Source: Gallionella sp.
GTDB taxonomy: Bacteria; Pseudomonadota; Gammaproteobacteria; Burkholderiales; Gallionellaceae
Length of the DNA stretch: 64,000 nt
Assembly: GCA_028707275.1 (NCBI GenBank)
Contig: JAQTUP010000001.1
Span: 665,845-729,844, forward strand
Direction of reading: 5' to 3'
A program made the position numbers and the translations under genes. Under the pieces are notes generated by a model. That model saw nothing but the letters and a program-made list of their open reading frames with translations, searched no databases and had not been told where the DNA came from. This document shows, piece after piece, positions 56,015-64,000 of this stretch (positions within the stretch are counted from its first letter, which is position 1; each line of letters opens with the position of its first letter).

Positions 56015-57898
56015 ATGAAGAACAGCGGCGAACAGAAAATAAGTTTAGGTGAGTTCCTGCTTGCTGAGGGGTTGATCAGCGCCGAGATACTGACAGAAGC
56101 GCTGATCATCAAAAAGGAATGGGGAGCGCAACTGGGCGAGGTATTGAAAGCCAAACGCTGGATGTCTGCGGCCGTTTATGACCGTGCTCTGGCGCGCTAT
56201 CACGAAATGCCTTTTGTGGATTTCTCCGCAGATCCGGCTGATCCCCGATTGATCAAGAATGGCATGATCAGCTTCTATCTTGAGAATCTGGTCATGCCCT
56301 ACCAGAAGCGGGACGGAAAACTGCTGGTTGCCATGGCGGACACTGATGAGGCGAGCATAAAATTTGCGACTCGCCAGTTTGGCGCTGACGCAGAATTAGT
56401 TCTGACCGGAAAATTCGACATCATCTGGCATCTTCAAGCTTGCGGCAAGGAACACTTTAACGAAACAGCCGTTCACGCGCTGAGTTTTGCCAAACCCAAA
56501 CAATCGGCCAAGCAGGTTTTCACGGTTCAGCAACTCGTCCAGATCGGACTGACGCTCGCGGCGCTGATTGGCGTACTGGTGTTCTGGCCGACCGAAACAT
56601 TAATCGGATTAAATTTATTCGCAGGACTCTTCTTCCTGGTGAACTTCTTCTTCAAAGCCACGCTGGCGTGGGTGGGGAGCGATCGCCGTGTCGATTCGAG
56701 GATTTCCGAAGAGATGATCAACAGCATCGACGACAGCACACTACCTGTTTACACCATTTTGGTACCGATGTACAAGGAGGCCAAAACACTGCCCATTATC
56801 GCCGCCTCGCTGCGCAAGATGGATTACCCCAAGGCCAAGCTGGACGTCAAACTGGTTCTGGAAGAAGACGATACTGAAACGATACAGGCCGCAAAAGACC
56901 TGGGACTGGAGACGTTTTTCGAAATTATTCGCGTCCCCCATTCCATGCCCAAAACCAAGCCTAAGGCTTGCAACTATGCGCTCAATTTTGCGCGCGGGAA
57001 ATTTATAACCATCTACGATGCAGAAGACAAACCCGATCCGCAGCAATTAAAGAAGGCACTGATCACCTTCTGGAATTCTCCGGAGGATGTGATCTGCATT
57101 CAGGCGCGCCTGAATTACTTCAACGTCAACCAAAACTGGATGACGCGCATGTTCACACTGGAATACTCAATCTGGTTTGATTATTTCCTGCCCGCTTTGG
57201 ATATTCTGCGCATCCCCCTCCCGCTTGGCGGCACCTCCAACCATTTTAAAATGGACAAGCTGCGCGAGGTAGGGCTTTGGGATCCTCACAACGTCACCGA
57301 AGATGCCGACCTTGGACTGCGCATCACACAGCTGGGCTATCGCGTAGGCGTGGTCAATTCAACCACACTGGAAGAGGCTACCAGCGACCTTGGCAACTGG
57401 ATCAGACAGCGTTCGCGCTGGGCAAAGGGGTATATGCAAACCTATCTGGTTTACATGCGCCATCCCATTGATACCTACAGAACACTGGGACACGCCGGAT
57501 TCTGGGGATTTCAGATGTTCGTCGGCGGAACCATTCTGGCAACGCTGATCCTGCCACTGATGTATGGCATGTATTTTTTCTGGCTGGTCACGCAGACCAT
57601 GGCGCTTGATCCTTACTTCCCGCCGGTCATTTTGTATATGAGCCTGTTCAATCTGTTGCTGGGCAACGGGTTCTTTATTTATGTCTATATGCTGGGGGCA
57701 TTCAAGCGTCATAGTTACTCCTTGATCCCGTTTGCGCTGACCTCCCCTATCTACTGGATGATTATGTCGGTATCAGGATACAAAGCCTTGTGGCAACTTG
57801 TCTTCAACCCGTTCTATTGGGAAAAGACCAATCATGGTCAGACCAATTTTATCCATGAAGACCTGGATTTACCTGAGAATGAACATGCAAAATCGTAA
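56015..57898 (+). CDS. MshEN-domain family 2 glycosyltransferase (putative c-di-GMP-regulated polysaccharide synthase)
   Basis: 627 aa. Residues about 8-160 form a MshEN-type domain (ISLGEFLLAEGLISAEILTEAL ... GAQLGEVLKAKRW), a known c-di-GMP receptor fold more usual on secretion ATPases. Two membrane helices (about 172-220) lead to a GT2 domain (VYTILVPMYKEAKTLPIIAASLRKM) with LEEDD (284-286), DAED (335-338), TEDADLGLR (428-436) and QRSRW (465-469), the D, DxD, TED and Q/RxxRW motifs of processive synthases, followed by three or more membrane helices. In place of the PilZ of BcsA, the MshEN would give c-di-GMP control. Overlaps the next gene by 20 bp. Confidence 0.88.
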   Translation: MKNSGEQKISLGEFLLAEGLISAEILTEALIIKKEWGAQLGEVLKAKRWMSAAVYDRALARYHEMPFVDFSADPADPRLIKNGMISFYLENLVMPYQKRDGKLLVAMADTDEASIKFATRQFGADAELVLTGKFDIIWHLQACGKEHFNETAVHALSFAKPKQSAKQVFTVQQLVQIGLTLAALIGVLVFWPTETLIGLNLFAGLFFLVNFFFKATLAWVGSDRRVDSRISEEMINSIDDSTLPVYTILVPMYKEAKTLPIIAASLRKMDYPKAKLDVKLVLEEDDTETIQAAKDLGLETFFEIIRVPHSMPKTKPKACNYALNFARGKFITIYDAEDKPDPQQLKKALITFWNSPEDVICIQARLNYFNVNQNWMTRMFTLEYSIWFDYFLPALDILRIPLPLGGTSNHFKMDKLREVGLWDPHNVTEDADLGLRITQLGYRVGVVNSTTLEEATSDLGNWIRQRSRWAKGYMQTYLVYMRHPIDTYRTLGHAGFWGFQMFVGGTILATLILPLMYGMYFFWLVTQTMALDPYFPPVILYMSLFNLLLGNGFFIYVYMLGAFKRHSYSLIPFALTSPIYWMIMSVSGYKALWQLVFNPFYWEKTNHGQTNFIHEDLDLPENEHAKS

Positions 57899-59390
57899 AT
57901 CACACCGCGTATTGGAATCTTTCATCCTGGTGACTGCGCTGTTCGCGGTCGTCATGATATGGCTGTTGAGCCACAATTATCACAGCGAATATTCACTCAG
58001 GGTCTGGGCGAAGATTATTGCTTTTGGCTCCAACGATTTCCGCCTCGAAGATGCAGGTATCCTGTTCCCCTACATACCCTTTTATCTGTTCTGGGGAGTA
58101 GCCCGTATTCCGGGATTACACACCGAATACACGTCCTACCTGCTGTCGGTGTTCATTGCCGCAGCAGTTTTTACTCACTGGAATAGTTTTCTTGTTAAAA
58201 AGGGCTACGAGATCAGGCAACGCCTGCTGCTGATCGCGCTGGTGATCAGCCACCCCTTTGCCTTATGGGGCATGACCAGCGGCCTGAACAACGCGCTCAC
58301 CCTGGCAATTTTCTACCTGTTCTGCTTTGGTATCGTACGCCTGGTATTATTGCGTGACGTTCACTCTATCCTGTTTCTCAGCGCCTCGTTAGCTGCATTC
58401 TTCATGATCGACGACCGCTCTATTTACATCGCAATCGTAATGTTCCCGTTCATTCCCTTAGTCGCTCCCGAGCGCATGCTGAAGGAATCGCTTGCCAGCG
58501 TGTATGTCATCCTGCTGATGCCTTTCGTGTTCGCTTTTCTGTCCTGGATGTATCTGAACTGGATGTTTCATAACGACGTATTTATGTTCATGCATGCGCC
58601 GGAAGCCATGTATAACGGCGTCTGGCAGAATTCTGACCAGTACTCCTGGTTAAACCAATGGGGAGGAGAATGGATAGCCACCATCGGCTACTCGCTCTGG
58701 CTGTCTTTGTTGGCAGCACCTGCAACCGTATGGATGATCTGGCGCAACCGCCGACATTATCGGGTGTTGCACACGGCACCAAAACTGTTTCTGATGCCAG
58801 CTGTTGCGACCGTTATCGGCACAGTCGGTTTTGCACTTTTTCACGCCGTCGATATTTTGTACATGGAAATAGCCGTGTTCATGGCAGCTTTGCTTTTGCT
58901 GCCAAAACTGCATGGAAAATCCATGAATATTTTGCTCGCGCTGCTGCTGGTGGGAAACCTGGGGGGCTGGTGGATCATGCATTCGAGTGACGCGCCACAA
59001 ATCAACAGCTGGCGCAATGCAATGCTGCATTCCCTCAACGGTTCGACATCAGATGAAAATCTGGCAAAATTTCTGAATGCACAACCCTACAGCACCCTGA
59101 TAGATGAACGCGCAGGCTTCCGCGTCATTGCCTCCAAGGGCAATGTTGACAATCTGATTCTGCCATTCAGACTGGAAGTCAAAATACTCGACAAATATTT
59201 TCTGGACACCGTGGATCAGTTTGCCACACTCAATCCCAGACACAGGCGCAGCGTGGTCGATGCAGTAGGGAAACGATTCGAAGGCATCTACTGGGGAGGA
59301 CATGCCGGTTATCACCTGGTATATGACGATCAGCAGTGGCGCGTGTACCGGCGCAATGACAGCAAACCCATGGCAGCGGTTAAAAAATAA
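57879..59390 (+). CDS. Polytopic membrane protein, GT-C-like, unknown function
   Basis: 503 aa from ATG 57879, which lies inside the end of the synthase gene (longer upstream frame from 57798 is unlikely). About ten membrane helices cover residues 10-390, then a soluble C-terminal domain of about 110 residues (DERAGFRVIASKGNVDNLILPFRLEVKILDKYFL). The loop after helix 1 (SNDFRLEDAGILFPYIPFYLFWG) has an acidic pair before the second helix, as in lipid-linked-sugar glycosyltransferases of the GT-C fold. It could add side groups or start chains. No named family recognised. Confidence 0.6.
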   Translation: MNMQNRKSHRVLESFILVTALFAVVMIWLLSHNYHSEYSLRVWAKIIAFGSNDFRLEDAGILFPYIPFYLFWGVARIPGLHTEYTSYLLSVFIAAAVFTHWNSFLVKKGYEIRQRLLLIALVISHPFALWGMTSGLNNALTLAIFYLFCFGIVRLVLLRDVHSILFLSASLAAFFMIDDRSIYIAIVMFPFIPLVAPERMLKESLASVYVILLMPFVFAFLSWMYLNWMFHNDVFMFMHAPEAMYNGVWQNSDQYSWLNQWGGEWIATIGYSLWLSLLAAPATVWMIWRNRRHYRVLHTAPKLFLMPAVATVIGTVGFALFHAVDILYMEIAVFMAALLLLPKLHGKSMNILLALLLVGNLGGWWIMHSSDAPQINSWRNAMLHSLNGSTSDENLAKFLNAQPYSTLIDERAGFRVIASKGNVDNLILPFRLEVKILDKYFLDTVDQFATLNPRHRRSVVDAVGKRFEGIYWGGHAGYHLVYDDQQWRVYRRNDSKPMAAVKK

Positions 59391-59408
59391 GTGCGTACGG
59401 GTTTGATC

Positions 59409-60383
59409 ATGCGCATCATCCTGCCCTCATTGCTCTTATTGATCTCGGGGTGCGCTCCGATACAGATGAAAGGTGTTAATTTACTGCAAAGCAGCAACGT
59501 GGCTCTGGATGATCTTCACAATGCGGGAAATATGCAGAATTTGAAAGCACTGGGGGCGAACACCGTAGCCTTTGTGCCTTTCATCAGACAATCATCAACC
59601 AACAGCTGTGAGTTGACTGAAGATGAGCACTATTCCATCACACGCCTGCACAGTGCAATTGATTATGCGCATATGGCCGGGTTGCGGGTGGTATTAAAGC
59701 CACAAATTCTGGTGCAAGGGAGTTGGGCAGGTGAAGTTGACCCGGGAAGCGAGGCTGGCTGGTCTTGCTGGTTCGCATCCTACACGCAGCAAATGACAGC
59801 ACTGGCTAAACTGGCACAGGATAGTCATACCGAAATACTGGTGATTGGCACAGAGTTGAAAAAAACAGAACAAAGAGCCGAATGGCGCACCCTGACAGAC
59901 ACCGTCAGACGTATTTATCAGGGAAAACTAAGTTATGTTGCGCATGATGTGGAAGATCTGGCCGCATTTTCTGCCCTGGATAAACTCGATAGTGTGGCGA
60001 TTACCTATTACCCCACTTTGAAGGAAGACGGCATTCGCGAACAGATGAAGCAGCTGGCAGGAAAAATCAGGGCAGCCGCCGAAAAACTAAACAAGCCTTT
60101 CTGGATTGCCGAGATTGGCATTACCTCTCGCGCGGGAGCCCTGGCAAATCCGTGGCTGTGGCCGGAACAACTGGGTAAAGGGAGCATTGCAGACCCGGCC
60201 CTGCAAGCGATAGTTCTGGATGGCTGGCTTGCCGAATTAGCGGGTAAATGGCATCAGGGCATCCTGATCTGGAACTGGTACAGCGATGAAAATGCAGGGG
60301 GTATGACAGATGTGGACTTTACAATACAAAACAAGCCAGCAAAGGATGCGGTGTCCTGTCATTGGAAGCAACGTTGTCACTGA
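59409..60383 (+). CDS. Glycoside-hydrolase-like lipoprotein (GH113-type TIM barrel)
   Basis: 324 aa from ATG 59409 (GTG 59391, directly after the previous stop, is an alternative). A lipobox LLISGCAP marks a lipoprotein. The catalytic-domain signs of a TIM barrel are KGVNLLQSSN, GANTVAFVPFI, LRVVLKPQILVQGSWAGEV, ILVIGTELKK (probable acid/base Glu), DSVAITYYP and FWIAEIGITSR (probable nucleophile Glu), as in GH113-like mannanase/glucanase families. In an export locus such hydrolases trim or release the secreted polymer. Position after the membrane protein fits an operon. Confidence 0.7.
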   Translation: MRIILPSLLLLISGCAPIQMKGVNLLQSSNVALDDLHNAGNMQNLKALGANTVAFVPFIRQSSTNSCELTEDEHYSITRLHSAIDYAHMAGLRVVLKPQILVQGSWAGEVDPGSEAGWSCWFASYTQQMTALAKLAQDSHTEILVIGTELKKTEQRAEWRTLTDTVRRIYQGKLSYVAHDVEDLAAFSALDKLDSVAITYYPTLKEDGIREQMKQLAGKIRAAAEKLNKPFWIAEIGITSRAGALANPWLWPEQLGKGSIADPALQAIVLDGWLAELAGKWHQGILIWNWYSDENAGGMTDVDFTIQNKPAKDAVSCHWKQRCH

Positions 60384-60425
60384 GCGGGCGCTGGCGGATT
60401 AATACAATTACATCTAACGGACGGT

Positions 60426-61283
60426 ATGATGAAAATTAAAGTGAAATTATTGGCAACCCTGATGTTTGCCGTATTACCAGTTGCAAACAGCCATGCCGGC
60501 TGGATGAAGAGTGAAGGCGACATCGCTTTTTCGACGGGTCTCGGGATTAAGGATAATGGAAACTTCTTTAACCGCCAGGGCGCTTCCGTGCGAAACACTT
60601 GCGGCGGCGGCCTGAACATTCCGCTTTACGCCGAATATGGTGTTTCATACTACAACACAGTATATGTGTCGACCTCTTTGGATAACTTCAGTTGCGGTCG
60701 GGGCACCTTGCAGGGCTTTAACGATATTGAAACCGGCATCCGAGGACACTTTGACTATTTCATTGACCACAACTGGGAAGTGGCAGCCATATTTCCCCAG
60801 CATTTATCCATGAATGGTGCCGCCTTGCAGCCCAAACAGTTCGGCATCAAGGCGGGTATCCATTCGAGCGCGCGGATGGATCCTTACCAAAGTTTCCTGA
60901 CCGAGGATGAAATTGCAAAAAATGTTATCTCTTATGGTGCTGGCATCAAATATTGGACGGGTGATGTACCCGGCGAACTGTGGGGCTATGTGGGCTATTC
61001 TCACATTCTGACGGATTCCGATTGGGCTAAAAATGTCGGAGGATGGGCATTTACGGCACGCATGGATTTAAAAAATTCGCTCGGCAAGACGCGTACCACG
61101 GTTCCCGGCATTGGCCTTGACACCCATGACAAATTCAACCTGCTCTCGGGGCAAATCGGACTCAACCGCACCCTGAGCAGAACCGAGTCGGTCAACGTTT
61201 TCCTCGAACGGGGATTGTGGGGGCACAATACCAGTTATGTGTCGGGTGTTTTTGCTACCTATTCCAAAGTTTGGCGTAATTAA
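60426..61283 (+). CDS. Predicted outer-membrane beta-barrel of exopolysaccharide locus
   Basis: 285 aa. Signal peptide (MMKIKVKLLATLMFAVLPVANSHA), then alternating amphipathic strands (GDIAFSTGLGIKDNG, LYAEYGVSYYNTVYVSTSLDN, TGIRGHFDYFIDHNWEVAAIFP, GAGIKYWTGDVPGELWGYVGYSHIL, FTARMDLKNSLGKT), ending in ATYSKVWRN. Three cysteines early (NTCGGG, NFSCGRG) may form a disulfide. The pattern is that of a 10-14-stranded barrel and the locus would need an outer-membrane exit for the polymer. No homologue family is named. Confidence 0.6.
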   Translation: MMKIKVKLLATLMFAVLPVANSHAGWMKSEGDIAFSTGLGIKDNGNFFNRQGASVRNTCGGGLNIPLYAEYGVSYYNTVYVSTSLDNFSCGRGTLQGFNDIETGIRGHFDYFIDHNWEVAAIFPQHLSMNGAALQPKQFGIKAGIHSSARMDPYQSFLTEDEIAKNVISYGAGIKYWTGDVPGELWGYVGYSHILTDSDWAKNVGGWAFTARMDLKNSLGKTRTTVPGIGLDTHDKFNLLSGQIGLNRTLSRTESVNVFLERGLWGHNTSYVSGVFATYSKVWRN

Positions 61284-61296
61284 CAACGGTGCTGCC

Positions 61297-64000
61297 ATGA
61301 ATATTTACAAATTATTAGCTGTAGCCTTGCTGACCTTGTCTGCTGGTGTATGGGCAGAGCAAAGCACTGCCGCATCCGTGAAGCCGGGCGAACAAATTCC
61401 GAATAGTTCCGGACAGACACCGGCTGAAAGCCGGGCAGAAGCCCGGACTCTGGCGGAAGCGGGTGCAAAAGCAGCCAAGGCACAACAGGATGCCAAGGCC
61501 GCAGAACAGGCAGCTCAGGCTGAAGCGGCTCACCTGCAAGCGCCAGCAGCGCTGCACGAACAAGCTGCCGACTTTGAAACATGGAAGGAAATTTCGCTTC
61601 ACCTGCAAGCTCATGGCGTCCAGCTTGTAATGGATGAGCGGGATGCTGCCAGCCTGTTCAACAAGGAACCCACCGACAAATCAAGTTTTCCGGTTAAATT
61701 CAAGGATGGCGACACTGTCCTGAACGGCCGGGTGAGCGTAAAGGGAAGTTTTACACGAAATTTCCTCAAAAAATCACTGATTATCCAATTCGACAACGGC
61801 GCCACATGGCACGGCCAGGACAGAATTTCACTCGATGCCATGTCCACCGATGTGACTGAACTACACCAGTGGCTGGCGCATGACCTGATGACACGCCTGA
61901 ACATGGCAACACCGGAGATGTTGTTCACAAAACTCAGCATCAACGACAGGCTCGTCGGGCGTTACCTGATGGTCGAATGGATCAAGCCTGCCATGTTTGA
62001 ACGGTTCGGGCTGGGCCGCGATGGCGAGTTGTACCATCCGGACGACACTTTTTACTGTGGAAATTTCCAGCAAGAAGATATCAAACGCCTGCAAGAGTGC
62101 TTTATCCGCCTGGATAATGGAAAAGATTACAGCCGTCTTCAGCAGCTGGCACAGGATCTGATATCCGTTCCTGCGGAAAAATTTGACGAGTATCTGGATA
62201 AAAACTTTGATGGCGACTCAGTCATCAACTGGCTGATCGTCAATACGCTGGCGGGCAGCGAAGACACCTACAACAAAAATTTCTTCCTGTACTACAGCAA
62301 TGCGACCCATAAATGGACGGTCGTGCCATGGGACTATGACATGGCTTTTGGACGTGTCGCAGATGTGGGCGTCCTCTTTCCTCGCACGATTTTTAACACA
62401 CATTTCCAGTACCTGCATTCCCCCGAATCAGGAGCCGCCAGCCCGTTGAAGGAAAAAACGCTGCAAAACAATGCGCTGTACAAGCGATTCAAGGCTAAGG
62501 TAAAAGACTTGTTTGCCGATGTTCCGCTCCGGGAAAATTCGATTCAAGGCTGGTACAACCCGCATAATTTCAGCCAGATACTCAAAGAAAAACGTGCTGA
62601 AACATACCGCTCCATCATGAGCGAAATGTATCCGAATCCTGACAAATCAGAATTCGACTACATGTATGACTCGTTGCGTTTCTTTAACGAATGGCGTTAT
62701 CAGTACCTGAACAAACTGATGCTGTCAGCGTCGGTATGGAATACGCCGATTTGGCTGCCCTACAAATCATATGATCCTGTGGAACCACGGCCTGATAATT
62801 ACTGGTTAAAAAGACGGATAGAGCAACTGAACATGCTCTCCCCCGGCGATCTGATGCAAGCGGGCGGGCGCGTATTTTTCTCCGATACCATGCTGGGCAC
62901 ACCGCTGATGGCAATAGATGTGCTGAGTCTATCCAAGCCCAGCAGATTTGACGTACAAGTGTCATCACAACAAGTGCCGGCTGCCGTACCCGACGAGATT
63001 GACCCGGCAGCATGCATCGAGCGCACCTGGCATATCAACAATCGCACTCAGAACAGTCAGGTAATGGGCAACCTTGAAATTGACTTTCTCAACGAAGGAT
63101 CGACCCGTCACGAACTGGGCGACAAAATAAAGAATACGCTCGGACTGACAGTCTGGTCGAATATCGATGGCGAATGGCTGCCAATGTCATCAGAAGTCAA
63201 TCCTCGTTCAAACAGTTTCACCGTGAAAAATGTTGTGCTTGATACGGGAAGCTACACATTGGTGGCTTGTGTGAGCCGCACTCAGGAAGCCATCGCGATG
63301 GCCAGGAAAAAGGTGGCCCAGGAACGCGCGGCTAACCGGGACAACGAGTCTGTCAAAACATCGAGGATTGAAAAACAGCTAAGAGCTCACAATGAACAGT
63401 CAGTCACCCCGCCTGTCCAGGAGAGTTCGCCGACTCTTGAACAAAAGCCCTTTACAATCCCGCCATCTGCCGATGTAAAAACAAGCGCCCTTGATCCCAG
63501 GGCTGCAAAGCAGGCAGCTCAGGCCGAAGCGGTCAGGTTGAAGTCCGAGCAAAAAGCTAAAGCCGAGGCTCAGGCTCAGGAGAAAAAAGCGGCGCTGGCT
63601 CAGGCAAAACAACAGGCAGCACAAGAGCAGGCCGCCAAAGTTCAGGCACAAAAAGAGGAAAAAGCCGCCAAGCTGGCAGCCGCCGCCGCAGCAAAAGCCG
63701 AAGCACGTGCCGCTGCCGATGAAAAAGCTCGGGCAGAGGCGGATGCCAAAGTGGCCAAACTCAAGGCACAACAAGATGCCAGGGCCGCTGAACAGGCAGC
63801 TCACGCCGAAGCGGTCAGGTTGAAGTCCGAGCAAAAGGCCAAAGCCGAGGCTCAGGCTCAGGAGAAAAAAGCAGCGCTGGCTCAGGCAAAACAACAGGCA
63901 GCACAAGAGCAGGCCGCCAAAGTTCAGGCACAAAAAGAGGAAAAAGCCGCCAAGCTGGCAGCCGCCGCCGCAGCAAAAGCCGAAGCACGTGCCGCTGCCG
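61297..64000 (+). CDS. CotH-kinase domain protein with TolA-like repeat tail (3' end outside window)
   Basis: 901 codons are visible and the frame is open at the edge. A signal peptide (to about AGVWA) is followed by an Ala/Lys/Gln-rich stretch, then a CotH domain at about residues 100-430: VSVKGSFTRNFLKKSLIIQF, LDAMSTDVTELHQWLAHDLMTRL, GRYLMVEWIKPAMFERFGL, and the catalytic NKNFFLYYSN ... WTVVPWDYDMAFG with the DxD-type metal site. A beta-sandwich part (to about 680) precedes a long Ala/Glu/Lys/Gln coiled-coil tail whose DNA repeats with a 282-bp unit (63511). CotH kinases phosphorylate secreted or spore-coat proteins; here the substrate could be the matrix. Confidence 0.8.
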   Translation, partial: MNIYKLLAVALLTLSAGVWAEQSTAASVKPGEQIPNSSGQTPAESRAEARTLAEAGAKAAKAQQDAKAAEQAAQAEAAHLQAPAALHEQAADFETWKEISLHLQAHGVQLVMDERDAASLFNKEPTDKSSFPVKFKDGDTVLNGRVSVKGSFTRNFLKKSLIIQFDNGATWHGQDRISLDAMSTDVTELHQWLAHDLMTRLNMATPEMLFTKLSINDRLVGRYLMVEWIKPAMFERFGLGRDGELYHPDDTFYCGNFQQEDIKRLQECFIRLDNGKDYSRLQQLAQDLISVPAEKFDEYLDKNFDGDSVINWLIVNTLAGSEDTYNKNFFLYYSNATHKWTVVPWDYDMAFGRVADVGVLFPRTIFNTHFQYLHSPESGAASPLKEKTLQNNALYKRFKAKVKDLFADVPLRENSIQGWYNPHNFSQILKEKRAETYRSIMSEMYPNPDKSEFDYMYDSLRFFNEWRYQYLNKLMLSASVWNTPIWLPYKSYDPVEPRPDNYWLKRRIEQLNMLSPGDLMQAGGRVFFSDTMLGTPLMAIDVLSLSKPSRFDVQVSSQQVPAAVPDEIDPAACIERTWHINNRTQNSQVMGNLEIDFLNEGSTRHELGDKIKNTLGLTVWSNIDGEWLPMSSEVNPRSNSFTVKNVVLDTGSYTLVACVSRTQEAIAMARKKVAQERAANRDNESVKTSRIEKQLRAHNEQSVTPPVQESSPTLEQKPFTIPPSADVKTSALDPRAAKQAAQAEAVRLKSEQKAKAEAQAQEKKAALAQAKQQAAQEQAAKVQAQKEEKAAKLAAAAAAKAEARAAADEKARAEADAKVAKLKAQQDARAAEQAAHAEAVRLKSEQKAKAEAQAQEKKAALAQAKQQAAQEQAAKVQAQKEEKAAKLAAAAAAKAEARAAA
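63511..64000 (+). repeat. 282-bp in-frame direct repeat in the CotH-protein gene
   Basis: The segment beginning CAGGCAGCTCAGGCCGAAGC (63511) recurs at 63793 with few substitutions, a spacing of 282 bp or 94 codons; the second copy is cut by the window edge. It encodes an Ala/Lys/Glu/Gln coiled coil. A shorter related stretch occurs in the gene's 5' part near 61459-61540 (AKAQQDAKAAEQAAQAEA). Confidence 0.95.

Noticed and set aside
63400..63933. 177-codon minus-strand Leu/Phe/Cys-rich ORF
   Set aside because: Antisense of the Ala/Lys/Gln repeat tail of the CotH protein; open only because of the biased composition.

Overview
The window looks like a chromosomal segment of a Betaproteobacterium, most likely a Gallionellaceae-type (Nitrosomonadales) relative. 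The grounds are the betaproteobacterial order leuC-leuD-leuB-asd-fimV, betaproteobacterial-type housekeeping proteins, and a polysaccharide locus at the right end that resembles what I remember of the stalk-formation (sfz) genes of iron-oxidising bacteria. The taxonomic call is inference; no rRNA or iron-oxidation gene is present to test it.

Layout. 1-8.8 kb, minus strand: fimV (cut by the left edge), asd, leuB, leuD, leuC, dgkA and an MFS transporter. 9-13.2 kb, plus strand: the heat-shock operon grpE-dnaK-dnaJ with two sigma-32-type promoters and a small four-helix-bundle ORF inserted between dnaK and dnaJ. 13.3-15.8 kb, minus: DUF190-fluC, an ATP-grasp-like protein and a chalcone-isomerase-like protein. 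15.8-27.4 kb, minus: a complete fatty-acid beta-oxidation island (thiolase, FadN-type bifunctional enzyme, FadL, thioesterase, acyl-CoA ligase, SDR, FadE) with two twin zinc-ribbon membrane proteins inside it. 27.7-35 kb: a PhnD-like binding protein, sensor kinase, receiver and HD-GYP operon, converging on a GspE/PilB-like ATPase with a MshEN domain. 35.4-40.3 kb: a DinG-type helicase, an EnvZ/OmpR-like pair and a secreted protein made of 19-residue repeats. 40.7-42.1 kb: a small integron-cassette-like patch with one clear attC site, then a short inverted-repeat element. 42.1-50.3 kb: rimO, ZIP transporter, yceH, an ATP/ADP-translocase-like carrier, pgeF, rluD, bamD, a NUDIX hydrolase and mlaA. 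50.6-53.4 kb: a hybrid kinase with a decayed receiver/AraC partner. 53.9-64 kb, plus: a six-gene putative c-di-GMP-controlled exopolysaccharide synthesis locus running off the right edge.

Two themes deserve attention. First, the right-end locus combines a BcsB-like protein, a GT2 synthase carrying an N-terminal MshEN (c-di-GMP receptor type) domain, a polytopic membrane protein, a glycoside-hydrolase-like lipoprotein, a predicted outer-membrane barrel and a CotH-kinase protein with a long TolA-like repeat tail. This is a self-consistent machine for making and exporting an extracellular fibre. Second, at least seven loci carry short elements built on a 7-bp period, several with a purine-rich arm and a matching pyrimidine-rich arm. 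One copy encloses a gene for a 23S-IVS/four-helix-bundle protein between its arms, and another has become part of a coding sequence. Together they suggest a small, actively spreading repeat system.
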